64,000 nt of DNA, taken from contig NZ_LMGY01000001.1 in NCBI RefSeq assembly GCF_001427585.1, forward strand, positions 63,270 through 127,269. The letters run 5' to 3'. Under the pieces are notes generated by a model. That model had not been told where the DNA came from. It did not search any database and saw nothing but the letters and a program-made list of their open reading frames with translations. Of this stretch, positions 37,310 to 46,375 are shown in pieces (position 1 is the stretch's first letter; each line of letters starts with the position of its first letter). A program made the translations under genes and the position numbers. Source of the stretch: Pseudoxanthomonas sp. Root630. GTDB lineage: Bacteria; Pseudomonadota; Gammaproteobacteria; Xanthomonadales; Xanthomonadaceae.

Positions 37310-37661
37310 GGCGGAGCCGGCCAGACAGTCGCGTCATTGGAAACAATGCCGAGGAAAGTCCGGGCTCCACAGGGCACGGTGCCAGGTAACGCCTGGGCGG
37401 CGCGAGCCGACGGAAAGTGCAACAGAAAGATACCGCCTAAGACTGCTTCGGCAGGACGGCAAGGGTGAAATGGTGCGGTAAGAGCGCACCGCGAGTCCGG
37501 CAACGGACCGGCACGGCAAACCCCACCGGGAGCAAGACCAAATAGGGAGGCTATGCTGCGGCCCGCAGTGTCTCCGGGTAGGTTGCTTGAGCGTAACGGT
37601 GACGTTGCGCCTAGAGGAATGACTGTCCACGACAGAACCCGGCTTACCGGCCGGCTCCGCC
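37310..37661 (+). ncRNA. rnpB: RNase P RNA, bacterial class A
   Basis: Catalytic RNA that cuts the 5' leader from tRNA precursors. The closing helix P1 is 13 bp: GGCGGAGCCGGCC (37310-37322) pairs with GGCCGGCTCCGCC (37649-37661). Conserved elements are in order: GAGGAAAGTCCGGGCTCCAC, CAGGGCACGGTGCCAGGTAA, ACGGAAAGTGCAACAGAAAG, AAGGGTGAAATGGTGCGGTA, AAACCCCACCGGGAGCAAG, CAAATAGGGAGG, and GAGGAATGACTGTCCACGAC followed by AGAACCCGGCTTACCGGC. About 352 nucleotides, the normal size. No coding frame in this region is believable. It lies between the DUF885 pair and the dcw cluster. Confidence 0.97.
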
Positions 37662-37666
37662 GCCAG

Positions 37667-37720
37667 CTTCAACGCGCGAAGCGCGTTGAAGCGCCCAAAG
37701 TTCGCATGGCGAACTTTGGG
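37667..37720. repeat. Two perfect hairpins just after rnpB
   Basis: CTTCAACGCGC-GAA-GCGCGTTGAAG (37667-37691, 11-bp stem) and CCCAAAGTTCGC-ATG-GCGAACTTTGGG (37694-37720, 12-bp stem). They may help end or process the RNase P transcript, but neither has a T-run. They continue directly into the right-hand flanking repeat, so they may instead be parts of the same repeat element. Confidence 0.7.
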
Positions 37721-37736
37721 CCCCAGGCCTTCGTTG

Positions 37737-37785
37737 CCACACCCCCGCTCGCGCGGTGCGCTCGCCGCCCCCTGACTCAGGGGGC
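37737..37785 (-). repeat. Repeat flanking rnpB, right copy (inverted)
   Basis: CCACACCCCC...CCCCCTGACTCAGGGGGC, the inverted counterpart of 37185-37235. The last part, CCCCCTGACTCAGGGGG, is an almost perfect hairpin. Confidence 0.7.
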
Positions 37786-37810
37786 TTTGAAGAGCGGTTC
37801 CGATTGCGCT

Positions 37811-37833
37811 TGTGGGAGCGACGTAAGTCGCGA
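37811..37833. repeat. Single GTGG-type REP palindrome
   Basis: TGTGGGAGCGACGTAAGTCG followed by CGA, the same family as the arms at 27618-27706 but without an inverted partner. Sits immediately after the end of the NRDE gene. Confidence 0.7.
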
Positions 37834-37838
37834 TAGCG

Positions 37839-38609
37839 CTACGCCGCGACGCCGACCCGCAACGTCGTCTCGCCCTCGAACACGCCGTCAGGCCCGAAGC
37901 GCCGCTCGCTGATCCAGCCATGGCCCGCGTGGTCGATCGCGATGAGCGTGCTCGCGCGGGTGCCGTAGCGGGCGTCGCGGATGAAGGCAGGCGACAGCAT
38001 GCGTTCGAGTTCAAGGCCCACGCCGGTGTCGGGAAGGCGTTCGTCGGGTGCGGATGTTTCGTCCGCCAACGCCTTCCACAGCGGATCGGCATTCTCGTCG
38101 CCGGCCGCGATCCAGGCCGCCAGTCGCGCCTTCAACGCCACCGTCTTCGGCCACGGCTCATCGAGGTCGCCATTGGAGAGCCCGTGCACGCCGGGCGCCA
38201 GCGGGATGCGCCGTGGAATGGGGTAGTTGCTGAGGTACTCGCAGGTCGTGTCGTCGGCCAGCACCAGGTTGAAGGGGGCGAAGGACTCCGCCGCCACCAG
38301 CAGCCCCGCGCTGCGATGGTCCGCGCCATCCGGCGAAGCCAGGAATCCCGTTGCGAGCTGGCCCCGCGAAGGCGCGCCGGGCACGACGATGGCCGGGTCC
38401 CGCACGTTGGTCACCACTGCCACGCGCCCCTGCCGGTCGGTGCCGGCCCAGGTACCCCCGGACTGTAGGTCGCGTCCGGCGAGGAGGCCGGACGGGTCTG
38501 TCCAGACCGCCAGTCCTGCGGTCGGGCGGGCATGGAACTCGTCCCGATTGCCGGCCAGCACGAGCCGCCAGCGGGGATGGACGTTCCAGGCGAGCGCGAC
38601 CAGGCACAT
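37839..38609 (-). CDS. NRDE family protein (TANGO2-like)
   Basis: A 256-residue cytosolic protein of the NRDE/TANGO2 family, named for the conserved NRDE tetrad seen here in LVLAGNRDEFHARPT. Other landmarks are MCLVALAWNVHPRW at the N-terminus (cysteine at position 2), GGTWAGTDRQGRVAVVTNVR, and the C-terminal TRASTLIAIDHAG. The ATG at 38607-38609 is used because family members start MC; an upstream in-frame start at 38675 would add 22 residues with no family match. Biochemical function is uncertain (a haem-handling role has been proposed for relatives). Confidence 0.9.
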   Translation of the reverse strand: MCLVALAWNVHPRWRLVLAGNRDEFHARPTAGLAVWTDPSGLLAGRDLQSGGTWAGTDRQGRVAVVTNVRDPAIVVPGAPSRGQLATGFLASPDGADHRSAGLLVAAESFAPFNLVLADDTTCEYLSNYPIPRRIPLAPGVHGLSNGDLDEPWPKTVALKARLAAWIAAGDENADPLWKALADETSAPDERLPDTGVGLELERMLSPAFIRDARYGTRASTLIAIDHAGHGWISERRFGPDGVFEGETTLRVGVAA

Positions 38610-38711
38610 CCCCGGATTCTGGACCCCCGGTCCGCGCACTTCCACTCCGCGCCCGCCCGCTGGGAGGCGCGTCATGTGAAGCGATGGTCACCTCACTGAA
38701 TCGTCGCCCAA

Positions 38712-38726
38712 TCTCAAAATTTGAGA
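38712..38726. promoter_or_regulatory. AT-rich palindrome upstream of the dcw promoter
   Basis: TCTCAAAATTTGAGA is a perfect odd palindrome (7-bp arms) in the 318-bp spacer between the NRDE gene and mraZ. It is typical of a dimeric regulator site; no factor is recognised. Confidence 0.5.
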
Positions 38727-38739
38727 CGAAACAGCGACT

Positions 38740-38748
38740 TGTGGATAA
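38740..38748 (-). promoter_or_regulatory. Consensus DnaA box
   Basis: TGTGGATAA, that is TTATCCACA on the minus strand, a perfect match to the strict DnaA box, 71 bp before the -35 of the dcw promoter. It could link division-gene expression to replication initiation. A single box may also be fortuitous. Confidence 0.55.
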
Positions 38749-38818
38749 GGTTTGAACAAGTCTCTGAAGTTCGCTGCAAGCCATTGATCCGCCAAGCGAT
38801 TTCCCCCTCGGTTTCCTG

Positions 38819-38846
38819 TTGACAACCTTGTGCGCGGTGCTAAGGT
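38819..38846 (+). promoter_or_regulatory. Main dcw promoter (PmraZ)
   Basis: A perfect TTGACA (38819-38824), 16 bp, then TAAGGT (38841-38846). It precedes mraZ by about 80 bp and overlaps the first MraZ box, the same arrangement as the E. coli mraZ promoter. It would drive the whole overlapping gene chain to ftsA. Confidence 0.75.
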
Positions 38847-38889
38847 GGGCAACAGAGGGAAAACCGGGGTTTTCGTGGTTTTTCGTGGT
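38845..38889 (+). promoter_or_regulatory. Array of five MraZ-type boxes at 10-bp period
   Basis: Five pentamers start exactly 10 bp apart: GTGGG (38845), GAGGG (38855), CGGGG (38865), GTGGT (38875), GTGGT (38885), each separated by a 5-bp spacer. MraZ of other bacteria binds direct repeats of a GTGG/TGGG-type word at this spacing at its own promoter and represses it. Here the array begins at the -10 element, which suits autorepression. Confidence 0.72.
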
Positions 38890-38927
38890 TCAATGACCGT
38901 CCAGCGGCAGATCGAAGGGCAGGGGTT

Positions 38928-39374
38928 GTGTTTCAAGGTGAGACCGCCATCACAGTGGACGACAAGGGACGGCTCGCGGTGCCCACCGCGTACCGCGATG
39001 TCGTCGCGCGCGACTGCGGCAACCGCCTGGTGATCACCTACAACCCGTTCGAAGCCGGCAGCCTGTACCTGTATCCCGAAAAGGTCTGGCAGCGCGTCCG
39101 CGACGACGTCAACAAGCTGCCCAGCACCCAGCGCGCCCACCGCAGCCTGCAATTGAAGCTGATCGGCGCGGCCTCTCCGGTGGAACTGGATGGCAACGGC
39201 CGCATCAGCATTCCCGCCAGCCACCGCAGCGCGGTGGGCATCGAGAAGAAAGCCGTGCTGCTGGGCATGGGCGAGAAGTTCGAACTCTGGAGCGAGCAGG
39301 CGCACCACGCGCAGATCCGTCAGACCCTCACTGACGACGATCTGAGCGCACACATGCTTGAGCTGCGCTTGTGA
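38928..39374 (+). CDS. mraZ: Transcriptional regulator MraZ
   Basis: First gene of the dcw cluster; a ring-forming AbrB-like DNA-binding protein that represses its own promoter in E. coli. The 148-residue product has two tandem SpoVT/AbrB-like repeats, [20 protein letters not shown] and [18 protein letters not shown]. The start is GTG at 38928 after AGGGG. It ends in a 4-base overlap (GTGA) with rsmH. Confidence 0.96.
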   Translation: MFQGETAITVDDKGRLAVPTAYRDVVARDCGNRLVITYNPFEAGSLYLYPEKVWQRVRDDVNKLPSTQRAHRSLQLKLIGAASPVELDGNGRISIPASHRSAVGIEKKAVLLGMGEKFELWSEQAHHAQIRQTLTDDDLSAHMLELRL

Positions 39375-40339
39375 GGAAGGGTGACGGCAAGCGGCAGTCC
39401 GCGCCGGCCGGTCACCTCCCAGCGCTGCACTTGCCGGTGTTGTACACGCAGGTCATGGAAGGGCTGCAGGTGAAGGAGGACGGAACGTACCTGGACGGCA
39501 CCTTCGGGCGCGGAGGCCACGCGCGCGGCGTGCTGCAACAACTCGGCCCGGGAGGCCGGCTGCTGTTGATGGACAAGGATCCCGAAGCGATCGCGCATGC
39601 CGAACAGACGTTCGCGGGCGACGCGCGCGTTGCGATCCGCCGTGCCAGCTTCGCCGCCCTCGCCGAATGGGATGCCACGGCCGCCGGCCTGGACGGCGTG
39701 CTGCTGGACCTGGGCGTGTCCTCACCGCAACTCGATGTCGCCGAGCGCGGTTTCAGCTTCGGCAAGGACGGTCCGCTGGACATGCGCATGGATCCGGATG
39801 CCGGCCAGAGCGCGGCCGAGTGGATCGCGCAGGCCGACGAGCGCGCGATCGCCGACGTGCTGTGGACCTACGGCGAAGAAAAGCAGAGCCGCCGCATCGC
39901 GCGCGCCATCGTCGCGCGCCGCGCCGAGCAGCCGTTCACCCGCACCGCCGATCTCGCCGCGGTGATCGCGTCGGTGATGCCGCGCGGCGAAAAGATCCAT
40001 CCCGCCACGCGCAGCTTCCAGGGCATCCGGATCCACATCAACCGCGAACTCGCGGATCTGGAAGCCGGCCTGGACGCCGCGCTGGCGCGGCTCAGGGTCG
40101 GCGGCCGGCTGGCCGTGATCAGCTTCCACTCGCTGGAAGACCGCATCGTCAAGCAGTTCATCAACAAGCATGCGAAGGCGCCGCCGGCCAATCGCCGGTT
40201 GCCGGTCGCGACGGACTTCGTTCCCACGCTGCGCGCCATCGGCGGTGCCCGGAAGGGCGAAGCCGACGAGGTGTCATCGAATCCGCGCGCCCGCAGCGCG
40301 GTGCTGCGCGTGGCCGAGAAGCTGGAGGTGGCGGCATGA
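39371..40339 (+). CDS. rsmH: 16S rRNA (cytosine(1402)-N4)-methyltransferase
   Basis: Adds the N4 methyl group to C1402 of 16S rRNA; RsmI, also in this window, modifies the ribose of the same nucleotide. 322 residues starting from the GTG overlapping the mraZ stop. It shows [20 protein letters not shown], the SAM motif [46 protein letters not shown] and the C-terminal [17 protein letters not shown]. Overlaps ftsL by 4 bases. Confidence 0.97.
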   Translation: MRKGDGKRQSAPAGHLPALHLPVLYTQVMEGLQVKEDGTYLDGTFGRGGHARGVLQQLGPGGRLLLMDKDPEAIAHAEQTFAGDARVAIRRASFAALAEWDATAAGLDGVLLDLGVSSPQLDVAERGFSFGKDGPLDMRMDPDAGQSAAEWIAQADERAIADVLWTYGEEKQSRRIARAIVARRAEQPFTRTADLAAVIASVMPRGEKIHPATRSFQGIRIHINRELADLEAGLDAALARLRVGGRLAVISFHSLEDRIVKQFINKHAKAPPANRRLPVATDFVPTLRAIGGARKGEADEVSSNPRARSAVLRVAEKLEVAA

Positions 40340-40599
40340 CGCGCTTCCTCCTCGCGGTCCTGGTGCTGGCCAGCATCGCTTCTGCGATCGGCGTGGTCTA
40401 TGCGCGCCACCGCCACCGCGTGCTGTTCGACGAGGTGACGCGCCTGGAGCGCGCACGCGACGAACTGAACGTCGAGTTCGGTCGCCTGCAGTTGGAGCAG
40501 GCCACCGTCGCCGAAGCGACCCGCATCGACCAGATCGCCCGCGTGCGCCTGGGCATGAAGTCGCCGGAAGCGGCCGACATCGTGGTGGTGCGCCCATGA
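40336..40599 (+). CDS. ftsL: Cell division protein FtsL
   Basis: Small bitopic divisome protein that works with FtsB and FtsQ to activate FtsW-FtsI. 87 residues: a transmembrane helix at 4-21 ([18 protein letters not shown]), then a periplasmic coiled coil ([20 protein letters not shown]) and a short tail. Such genes are poorly conserved, but position between rsmH and ftsI, length and topology settle the call. Overlaps both neighbours by 4 bases. Confidence 0.93.
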   Translation: MTRFLLAVLVLASIASAIGVVYARHRHRVLFDEVTRLERARDELNVEFGRLQLEQATVAEATRIDQIARVRLGMKSPEAADIVVVRP

Positions 40600-42443
40600 A
40601 CGCCGCGCCCGCCAAGAACCGTAACCGCGCCCGCTTCAACCTGCGCGGCCGCCTGGCGCTGGTGCTGGGCGCGATGGGCCTGTGTTCGATCAGCCTGGTC
40701 GGGCGCGCGGCCTACGTGCAGCTGATCAACCACGATTTCTACCAGCGGCAGGGCGATGCACGCTTCCTGCGCGAGATCCCGATCCCGACCTCGCGCGGCA
40801 TGATCACCGATCGCAACGGCGAGCCGGTGGCGGTGTCCTCGCCGGTGGAATCGGTGTGGGGCAACCCGCAGGAGTTGCTGAAGGCGCCCGACCGCCTGCC
40901 CGAACTGGCGCAGGCGCTGGGCGTGCCGCTCGACCACCTGACCAACCGCCTCTCGCAGAAGGCCGACAAGGAGTTCCTGTACCTCAAGCGCCGGATCAAC
41001 CCGGACGAGGCACAGAAGATCCTGGCGCACAAGATTCCCGGCGTGTTCTCGCAGCGCGAGTTCCGTCGCTTCTATCCGCAGGGGCCGGCGATGGCCCACG
41101 TGCTGGGCTTCACCAACATCGACGACCGCGGCCAGGAAGGCCTGGAACTGGCCTTCGACGAATGGCTCAGCGGTACGCCGGGTGCGCAGAAGGTGATCCG
41201 CGACAACCGCGGCCGCATCGTCGAGAACGTAGACCTGATCCGCTCCGCGCAGCCGGGCAAGGACCTGACGCTCAGCATCGATCGCCGCATCCAGTATCTC
41301 GCGCACCGCGAGTTGCGCAACGCGCTGCTCGAGCACCAGGCGAGCAGCGGCTCGATCGTGATCATGGACGTGACCACCGGCGAAGTGCTCGCGATGGTCA
41401 ACCTGCCGACCTACAACCCGAACGCGATCGAGCGGGTGAAGCCGGATGCGCGCCGCAATCGCGCGCTGACCGACATGATCGAGCCAGGCTCGACGATGAA
41501 GCCGCTGACCGTCTCGACGGCGTTGAAGGCCGGCGTGGTCACGCCTTCCACGCTGATCAACACCAACCCCGGCTACATGGCGTTGAACAGCCGCTACACC
41601 ATCCGCGACGTGCCCCGTAACAACGGCGTGCTGACCGTGACGGGCGTGATCACCAAGAGCTCGAACATCGGCTCCATCAAGATCGCAGAGAAGCTGCAGA
41701 ACACCTACTTCTACGAAAGCATCCACAGCTTCGGCTACGGGCAGAAGCCGGGCAGCGGCTTTCCGGGCGAATCGGCCGGCGTGCTCGCGCCGCCGGACCG
41801 CTGGAACGGCCTGCAGAAGGCGACGATGTCGTACGGCTACGGCCTGGCAGTGACGCCGCTGCAGATCGCGCGCGCCTACTCGGCGCTGGGCAATGGCGGC
41901 AGGCTGGTGACGCCGACCTTCGTGAAGGGCCAGCGTGCCGAGGCGCCGCAGGTGCTGGATCCGGCGATCGCACGCGAAGTCGTCGGCATGATGGAGACCG
42001 TGGTGACGCAGGGCGGCGCCAAGCGCGCCGGCGTGTTGGGCTACCGCGTGGCGGGCAAGACCGGCACCGCCCGCATCGCGGCTGGCGGCGGCTACGCGAA
42101 GGGTCGCTACGCTTCGTTCTTCGCCGGCCTGGTGCCGGCCAGCAATCCGCGTTTCGCCGCCGTGGTGGTGATCAACGATTCGCAGGAAGGCGGCTACTAC
42201 GGTGGCCTGGTCGCCGCGCCGGTGTTCCATGACGTGATGGATGGTGCGCTGCGGCTGATGGACGTGCCGCCGGACGATATCGAAACCTGGCTCGCCGCGC
42301 AGGCCAAGAACACGCAGAAGCCGAATGGCGGCGCACCGGCATCCGTGCCGGCGGCCATCGTGGACGATGCCATCGACACGACGGACACCTCCGCCTTCGA
42401 TGCGCCGCATGCATCGCTGCCGACGACGGGGGCCGCGCGATGA
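40596..42443 (+). CDS. ftsI: Peptidoglycan D,D-transpeptidase FtsI (PBP3)
   Basis: Septum-specific class B penicillin-binding protein. 615 residues: a short cytoplasmic tail, one transmembrane helix ([17 protein letters not shown]), a pedestal domain with [20 protein letters not shown], and the transpeptidase domain. Active-site motifs are STMK (S299, K302), SSN (355-357) and KTGT (488-491). The C-terminus after about 575 is long, with low-complexity Ala/Asp/Thr. The ATG at 40596 overlaps ftsL by 4 bases. Confidence 0.97.
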   Translation: MNAAPAKNRNRARFNLRGRLALVLGAMGLCSISLVGRAAYVQLINHDFYQRQGDARFLREIPIPTSRGMITDRNGEPVAVSSPVESVWGNPQELLKAPDRLPELAQALGVPLDHLTNRLSQKADKEFLYLKRRINPDEAQKILAHKIPGVFSQREFRRFYPQGPAMAHVLGFTNIDDRGQEGLELAFDEWLSGTPGAQKVIRDNRGRIVENVDLIRSAQPGKDLTLSIDRRIQYLAHRELRNALLEHQASSGSIVIMDVTTGEVLAMVNLPTYNPNAIERVKPDARRNRALTDMIEPGSTMKPLTVSTALKAGVVTPSTLINTNPGYMALNSRYTIRDVPRNNGVLTVTGVITKSSNIGSIKIAEKLQNTYFYESIHSFGYGQKPGSGFPGESAGVLAPPDRWNGLQKATMSYGYGLAVTPLQIARAYSALGNGGRLVTPTFVKGQRAEAPQVLDPAIAREVVGMMETVVTQGGAKRAGVLGYRVAGKTGTARIAAGGGYAKGRYASFFAGLVPASNPRFAAVVVINDSQEGGYYGGLVAAPVFHDVMDGALRLMDVPPDDIETWLAAQAKNTQKPNGGAPASVPAAIVDDAIDTTDTSAFDAPHASLPTTGAAR

Positions 42444-43924
42444 GGCGCATGATGGCCCTCGCCGAGCTGCTGCCCGACGTGGACGTGCCGCGCGACATCG
42501 TCGTGCGCGGGCTCACCCTGGACAGTCGCGCCGTGCAGCCGGGCGATGCCTTCGTGGCGATCGCGGGCTTCGGTGCGCACGGCCTGAACTTCGCCGTGCA
42601 GGCGAAAGAGAACGGCGCCAGTGCGGTGCTGTTCGAGCCGCCGGTGCCGGATGGCCTGGAAGCGCCCCGCGATGCGATCCCGGTGCCGGGTCTGCGTGCC
42701 CGCATGGGCGCGATGGCGGACCGGTTCCACGCGGCGCCGTCGCACGACATGAAGATGGTCGGCGTCACCGGCACCAACGGCAAGACCTCGACGGTCCAGC
42801 TGCTGGCGCAGGCATGGCACCTGCGGGGCGTCCGCTGCGCGACGGTCGGCACGCTCGGCGCCGGCATGTACGGCGAGGTGGTGCCCACCGGCTTCACCAC
42901 GCCGCTGGTCCTGCAGATGCATGCGTTGCTGGCGCAGTTCCGCGACGCCGGGGCGAAGGCGGTCGCGATGGAGGTCAGCTCGCACGCGCTCGACCAGGGC
43001 CGCGTGGACGCGGTCCACTTCGACGTGGGCGTGTTCACCAACCTCACGCGCGACCACCTGGACTATCACGGCGACATGGAGCGCTACGGCGCCGCCAAGT
43101 CGCTGCTGTTCACGCGCAATGGCTTGAAGGCGGGCGTCGTCAATCTCGACGATGCCTATGGGCGCGAACTTTTCACCCGCCTGCCGCACGGCCTGCAGCG
43201 CGTGGGCGTGAGTTCGCGCGGCCAGGGCGAGGCCGTCGTGCGCGCCGATGCGCTGCGCCTGGACGGCAACGGCATCGCGTTCGACCTGGTGATCGGCGAC
43301 GAGCAGCAGCCGGTGCAGTCGCGCCTGCTGGGCCGTTTCAACGTCGACAACCTGCTGGCGGTCGCCGGGGCGCTGCATGCGCTCGGTGACACGCCGTCCG
43401 AGATCGCGCGCACGCTGTCGCGCCTGCTGCCGATCCATGGCCGCATGAACCGCCTGGGTGGCGACGCCGATGCATCCGGTAGCCGCCGCCCGTTGGTGGT
43501 GATCGATTACGCGCACACGCCGGACGCGCTCGAACAGGCGCTGGCCAGCCTGCGCGACCACGTCCAGGGCCGCCTGGTCTGCGTATTCGGTTGCGGCGGC
43601 GACCGCGATGCCGGCAAGCGCCCGCAGATGGCGGAGATCGCCGAGCGCCTGGCGGATGTGGTGATCGTCACCGACGACAATCCGCGCACCGAGGATGGCG
43701 ACCGCATCGTGGCGGACATCCTCGCCGGCTTCACTCGCCCGGGCGCGGCCACCGTGCAGCGCGACCGCGGCCTGGCGATCGCCCACGCCATCGCGATGGC
43801 GGGTGCAGACGACATCGTGCTGGTCGCTGGCAAGGGCCACGAGCCCTACCAGGACATCCAGGGCGTGAAGCATCCGTTCGACGACACCAACGTGGCGCGC
43901 AAGGCCCTGGAGGAACGCGCATGA
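42440..43924 (+). CDS. murE: UDP-N-acetylmuramoyl-tripeptide synthetase, meso-DAP-adding
   Basis: Adds the third stem-peptide residue. 494 residues with the Mur ligase layout: an N-terminal UDP-binding domain ([17 protein letters not shown]), the ATP loop GTNGKTS at 111-117, [38 protein letters not shown] and [20 protein letters not shown] at 413-416 is the motif linked to meso-diaminopimelate specificity. In this lineage its substrate would be supplied by the MurD/MurD2 step encoded elsewhere. Overlaps ftsI and murF by 4 bases each. Confidence 0.97.
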   Translation: MRRMMALAELLPDVDVPRDIVVRGLTLDSRAVQPGDAFVAIAGFGAHGLNFAVQAKENGASAVLFEPPVPDGLEAPRDAIPVPGLRARMGAMADRFHAAPSHDMKMVGVTGTNGKTSTVQLLAQAWHLRGVRCATVGTLGAGMYGEVVPTGFTTPLVLQMHALLAQFRDAGAKAVAMEVSSHALDQGRVDAVHFDVGVFTNLTRDHLDYHGDMERYGAAKSLLFTRNGLKAGVVNLDDAYGRELFTRLPHGLQRVGVSSRGQGEAVVRADALRLDGNGIAFDLVIGDEQQPVQSRLLGRFNVDNLLAVAGALHALGDTPSEIARTLSRLLPIHGRMNRLGGDADASGSRRPLVVIDYAHTPDALEQALASLRDHVQGRLVCVFGCGGDRDAGKRPQMAEIAERLADVVIVTDDNPRTEDGDRIVADILAGFTRPGAATVQRDRGLAIAHAIAMAGADDIVLVAGKGHEPYQDIQGVKHPFDDTNVARKALEERA

Positions 43925-45300
43925 AGCGCCTTCCCTTGTCATTGCTGGCGCACTGGGCGGGCGGCGAACTGCTCGGCGACGATCTGGTGATCGGCTCGCT
44001 GACGAACGACACCCGCACGCTGGTGCCCGGCAGCCTGTACGTGGCGCTGCGCGGCGAGCGGTTCGACGGCCACGATTTCGCTTACGACGCCTCCATGCGT
44101 GGTGCGGCCGCCGTGCTCGTGGACCATGAAGTGAAGGTCGACGTGCCGCAGGTCGTCGTGCCCGACACGTTGTTGGCGCTGGCGCGCATCGCGGCCGGGC
44201 TGCAGCGCGACCGCGTGGAGAAGGTCGTCGCCATCACCGGCAGCAACGGCAAGACGACGGTCAAGACGCTGGTGGTGGCTATCCTGCAGCGCGCGGGCGT
44301 CACCTACTTCAATCCCGGCAACCGCAACAACGAGATCGGCCTGCCGATGGCGGTCATCGACGCGCCCGACGATGCCGATTTCTCGGTGTACGAGATGGGT
44401 GCCGGCAAGCCGGGCGACATCGCCTACCTGACGGACATCTTGACGCCGGAAGTGGCGCTGGTGAACAACATCGCCGCCGCCCACCTGGAACGCATGGGCT
44501 CGTTGATGGGCGTGGCCGAGACCAAGGGCGCCATCTACGAAGCACTGCCGGCCGACGGCACCGCGGTGATCAACGCCGACGATGCCTTCGCCGAGTATTT
44601 CGCCAGCCGCGTGCCGGATCGCCGGATCCTGCGGTTCGGCCTGGAAGCGACCTCCGACATCACCGCGCGCGCGCTGCGCCCGGGTGCCGAGGGCACGGAG
44701 TTCGTGTTGGTGGCGCCGCATGGCGAAGTGCCGGTCAGTCTGCACTTGCCGGGCCGCCACAACGTGCTGAATGCCCTCGCCGCCGCGGCTGTCGCGATGG
44801 CCTGCGGCGTATCGCTGGCGACGATCGCCGAAGGTCTGTCCGCCGCGCAGCCGGTCGCTGGCCGCCAGGTCGCCCGCACGCTCGCCAACGGTGCCGTGGT
44901 GATCGATGACAGCTACAACGCGAATCCGGGCTCGCTGATGGCCGCCATCGACACGCTCGCGGCGGCCAGCGCGCAGGCGAACGGGGAGGGCTGGCTGGTA
45001 CTGGGCGACATGCGCGAACTGGGCGCCGACGCCGAAGCGCTGCACGCCGAGGCCGGTCGTCGCGCGAAGAGCGCCGGTATCCGCCGCCTGTACACGCTGG
45101 GTCCGCTCAGCGCCGCCGCCGCCGCCGCGTTCGGCGAGGGCGCGCATCCATTCGACGATCACGCCTCGCTGGCCGACGCCCTGCGCGCCGAGCTGCGGGC
45201 CGGTGTGCGCTGTCTGGTCAAGGGGTCGCGCGGCAGCGCGATGGACCGGATCGTCGCCACCTTGCTGTCCACCGGGGAGGACAAACCGCATGTTGCTTGA
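43921..45300 (+). CDS. murF: UDP-N-acetylmuramoyl-tripeptide--D-alanyl-D-alanine ligase
   Basis: Adds the D-Ala-D-Ala dipeptide made by Ddl, completing UDP-MurNAc-pentapeptide. 459 residues with [20 protein letters not shown], the ATP loop GSNGKTT at 107-113, [42 protein letters not shown] and [19 protein letters not shown]. The end overlaps mraY by 11 bases, the longest overlap in the cluster. Confidence 0.97.
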   Translation: MKRLPLSLLAHWAGGELLGDDLVIGSLTNDTRTLVPGSLYVALRGERFDGHDFAYDASMRGAAAVLVDHEVKVDVPQVVVPDTLLALARIAAGLQRDRVEKVVAITGSNGKTTVKTLVVAILQRAGVTYFNPGNRNNEIGLPMAVIDAPDDADFSVYEMGAGKPGDIAYLTDILTPEVALVNNIAAAHLERMGSLMGVAETKGAIYEALPADGTAVINADDAFAEYFASRVPDRRILRFGLEATSDITARALRPGAEGTEFVLVAPHGEVPVSLHLPGRHNVLNALAAAAVAMACGVSLATIAEGLSAAQPVAGRQVARTLANGAVVIDDSYNANPGSLMAAIDTLAAASAQANGEGWLVLGDMRELGADAEALHAEAGRRAKSAGIRRLYTLGPLSAAAAAAFGEGAHPFDDHASLADALRAELRAGVRCLVKGSRGSAMDRIVATLLSTGEDKPHVA

Positions 45301-46375
45301 ACTGGCTCGCTGGCTGCAGAGCCTGGAGAACTTCTTCGGCCTGTTCGGCTACCTGACGTTCCGCGGCATCCTGGCCGCGCTGACGTCGCTGGCGCTGTCG
45401 CTGTGGCTGGGCCCGGCGGTGATCCGCAGGCTCGGCCAGCTGAAGGGCGGCCAGCCGATCCGCAAGGACGGCCCGCAGTCGCACTTCTCCAAGGCGGGTA
45501 CGCCAACGATGGGCGGCGCGCTGATCCTGATCACCGTGGCGGCTTCGGTGCTGCTGTGGGGCGACCTGCGCAACAAGTACGTGTGGGTGGTGCTGCTGGT
45601 CATGGTCTGCTTCGGCGTGATCGGCTGGTACGACGACTGGATCAAGATCGTCCGCCGCGATCCGAACGGCCTGAAGTCGCGCTGGAAGTACCTGCTGCAG
45701 TCGATCTTCGGCTTGGCCGCCGGCCTGTACCTGTACCTGTACGCCGACGTGCCGGCGGCGACGACCTTCTATGTGCCGTTCTTCAAGTCCATCGCCATGC
45801 CGCTGGCCGGCATCGGATTCGTCGCCATCGCGTACTTCTGGATCGTCGGTTTCTCCAACGCGGTCAACCTGACGGATGGCCTCGATGGCCTGGCGATCAT
45901 GCCGACGGTACTGGTGGCATGCGCACTGGGCGTGTTCGCCTATGCCTCGGGCAACGCGGTGTTCTCGAACTACCTGCAGATCCCGCAGGTGCCGGGCGCC
46001 GGCGAGCTGACCATCATCTGTGCCGCCATCGCGGGCGCGGGCCTGGGCTTCCTCTGGTTCAACACCTATCCGGCGATGGTGTTCATGGGCGACATCGGCG
46101 CGTTGGCGCTGGGTGCGGTGCTGGGCACCATCGCCGTGATCGTGCGCCAGGAACTGGTGCTGGTGATCATGGGCGGCATCTTCGTCATCGAGACGCTGTC
46201 GGTGATGATCCAGGTGGCGTCGTTCAAGCTGACCGGCAAGCGCGTGTTCCGGATGGCGCCGATCCACCACCACTTCGAGCTGAAGGGCTGGCCCGAGCCG
46301 CGCGTGATCGTGCGCTTCTGGATCATCTCCGTCGTGCTCGTCCTCATCGGCCTGGCCACGTTGAAGGTGCGCTGA
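45290..46375 (+). CDS. mraY: Phospho-N-acetylmuramoyl-pentapeptide transferase
   Basis: Integral membrane enzyme that makes lipid I from UDP-MurNAc-pentapeptide and undecaprenyl phosphate. 361 residues with about ten transmembrane helices. It shows [19 protein letters not shown], the aspartate pair in [23 protein letters not shown], and the C-terminal [18 protein letters not shown]. The ATG at 45290 gives the expected [10 protein letters not shown] start. Its stop overlaps the ftsW start by one base (TGATG). In most gammaproteobacteria murD lies at this junction, and here it does not. Confidence 0.97.
   Translation: MLLELARWLQSLENFFGLFGYLTFRGILAALTSLALSLWLGPAVIRRLGQLKGGQPIRKDGPQSHFSKAGTPTMGGALILITVAASVLLWGDLRNKYVWVVLLVMVCFGVIGWYDDWIKIVRRDPNGLKSRWKYLLQSIFGLAAGLYLYLYADVPAATTFYVPFFKSIAMPLAGIGFVAIAYFWIVGFSNAVNLTDGLDGLAIMPTVLVACALGVFAYASGNAVFSNYLQIPQVPGAGELTIICAAIAGAGLGFLWFNTYPAMVFMGDIGALALGAVLGTIAVIVRQELVLVIMGGIFVIETLSVMIQVASFKLTGKRVFRMAPIHHHFELKGWPEPRVIVRFWIISVVLVLIGLATLKVR

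Noticed and set aside
37334..38092. Minus-strand ORF overlapping rnpB
   Set aside because: It reads through the RNase P RNA gene and the flanking repeats, so it cannot be a conserved protein gene.
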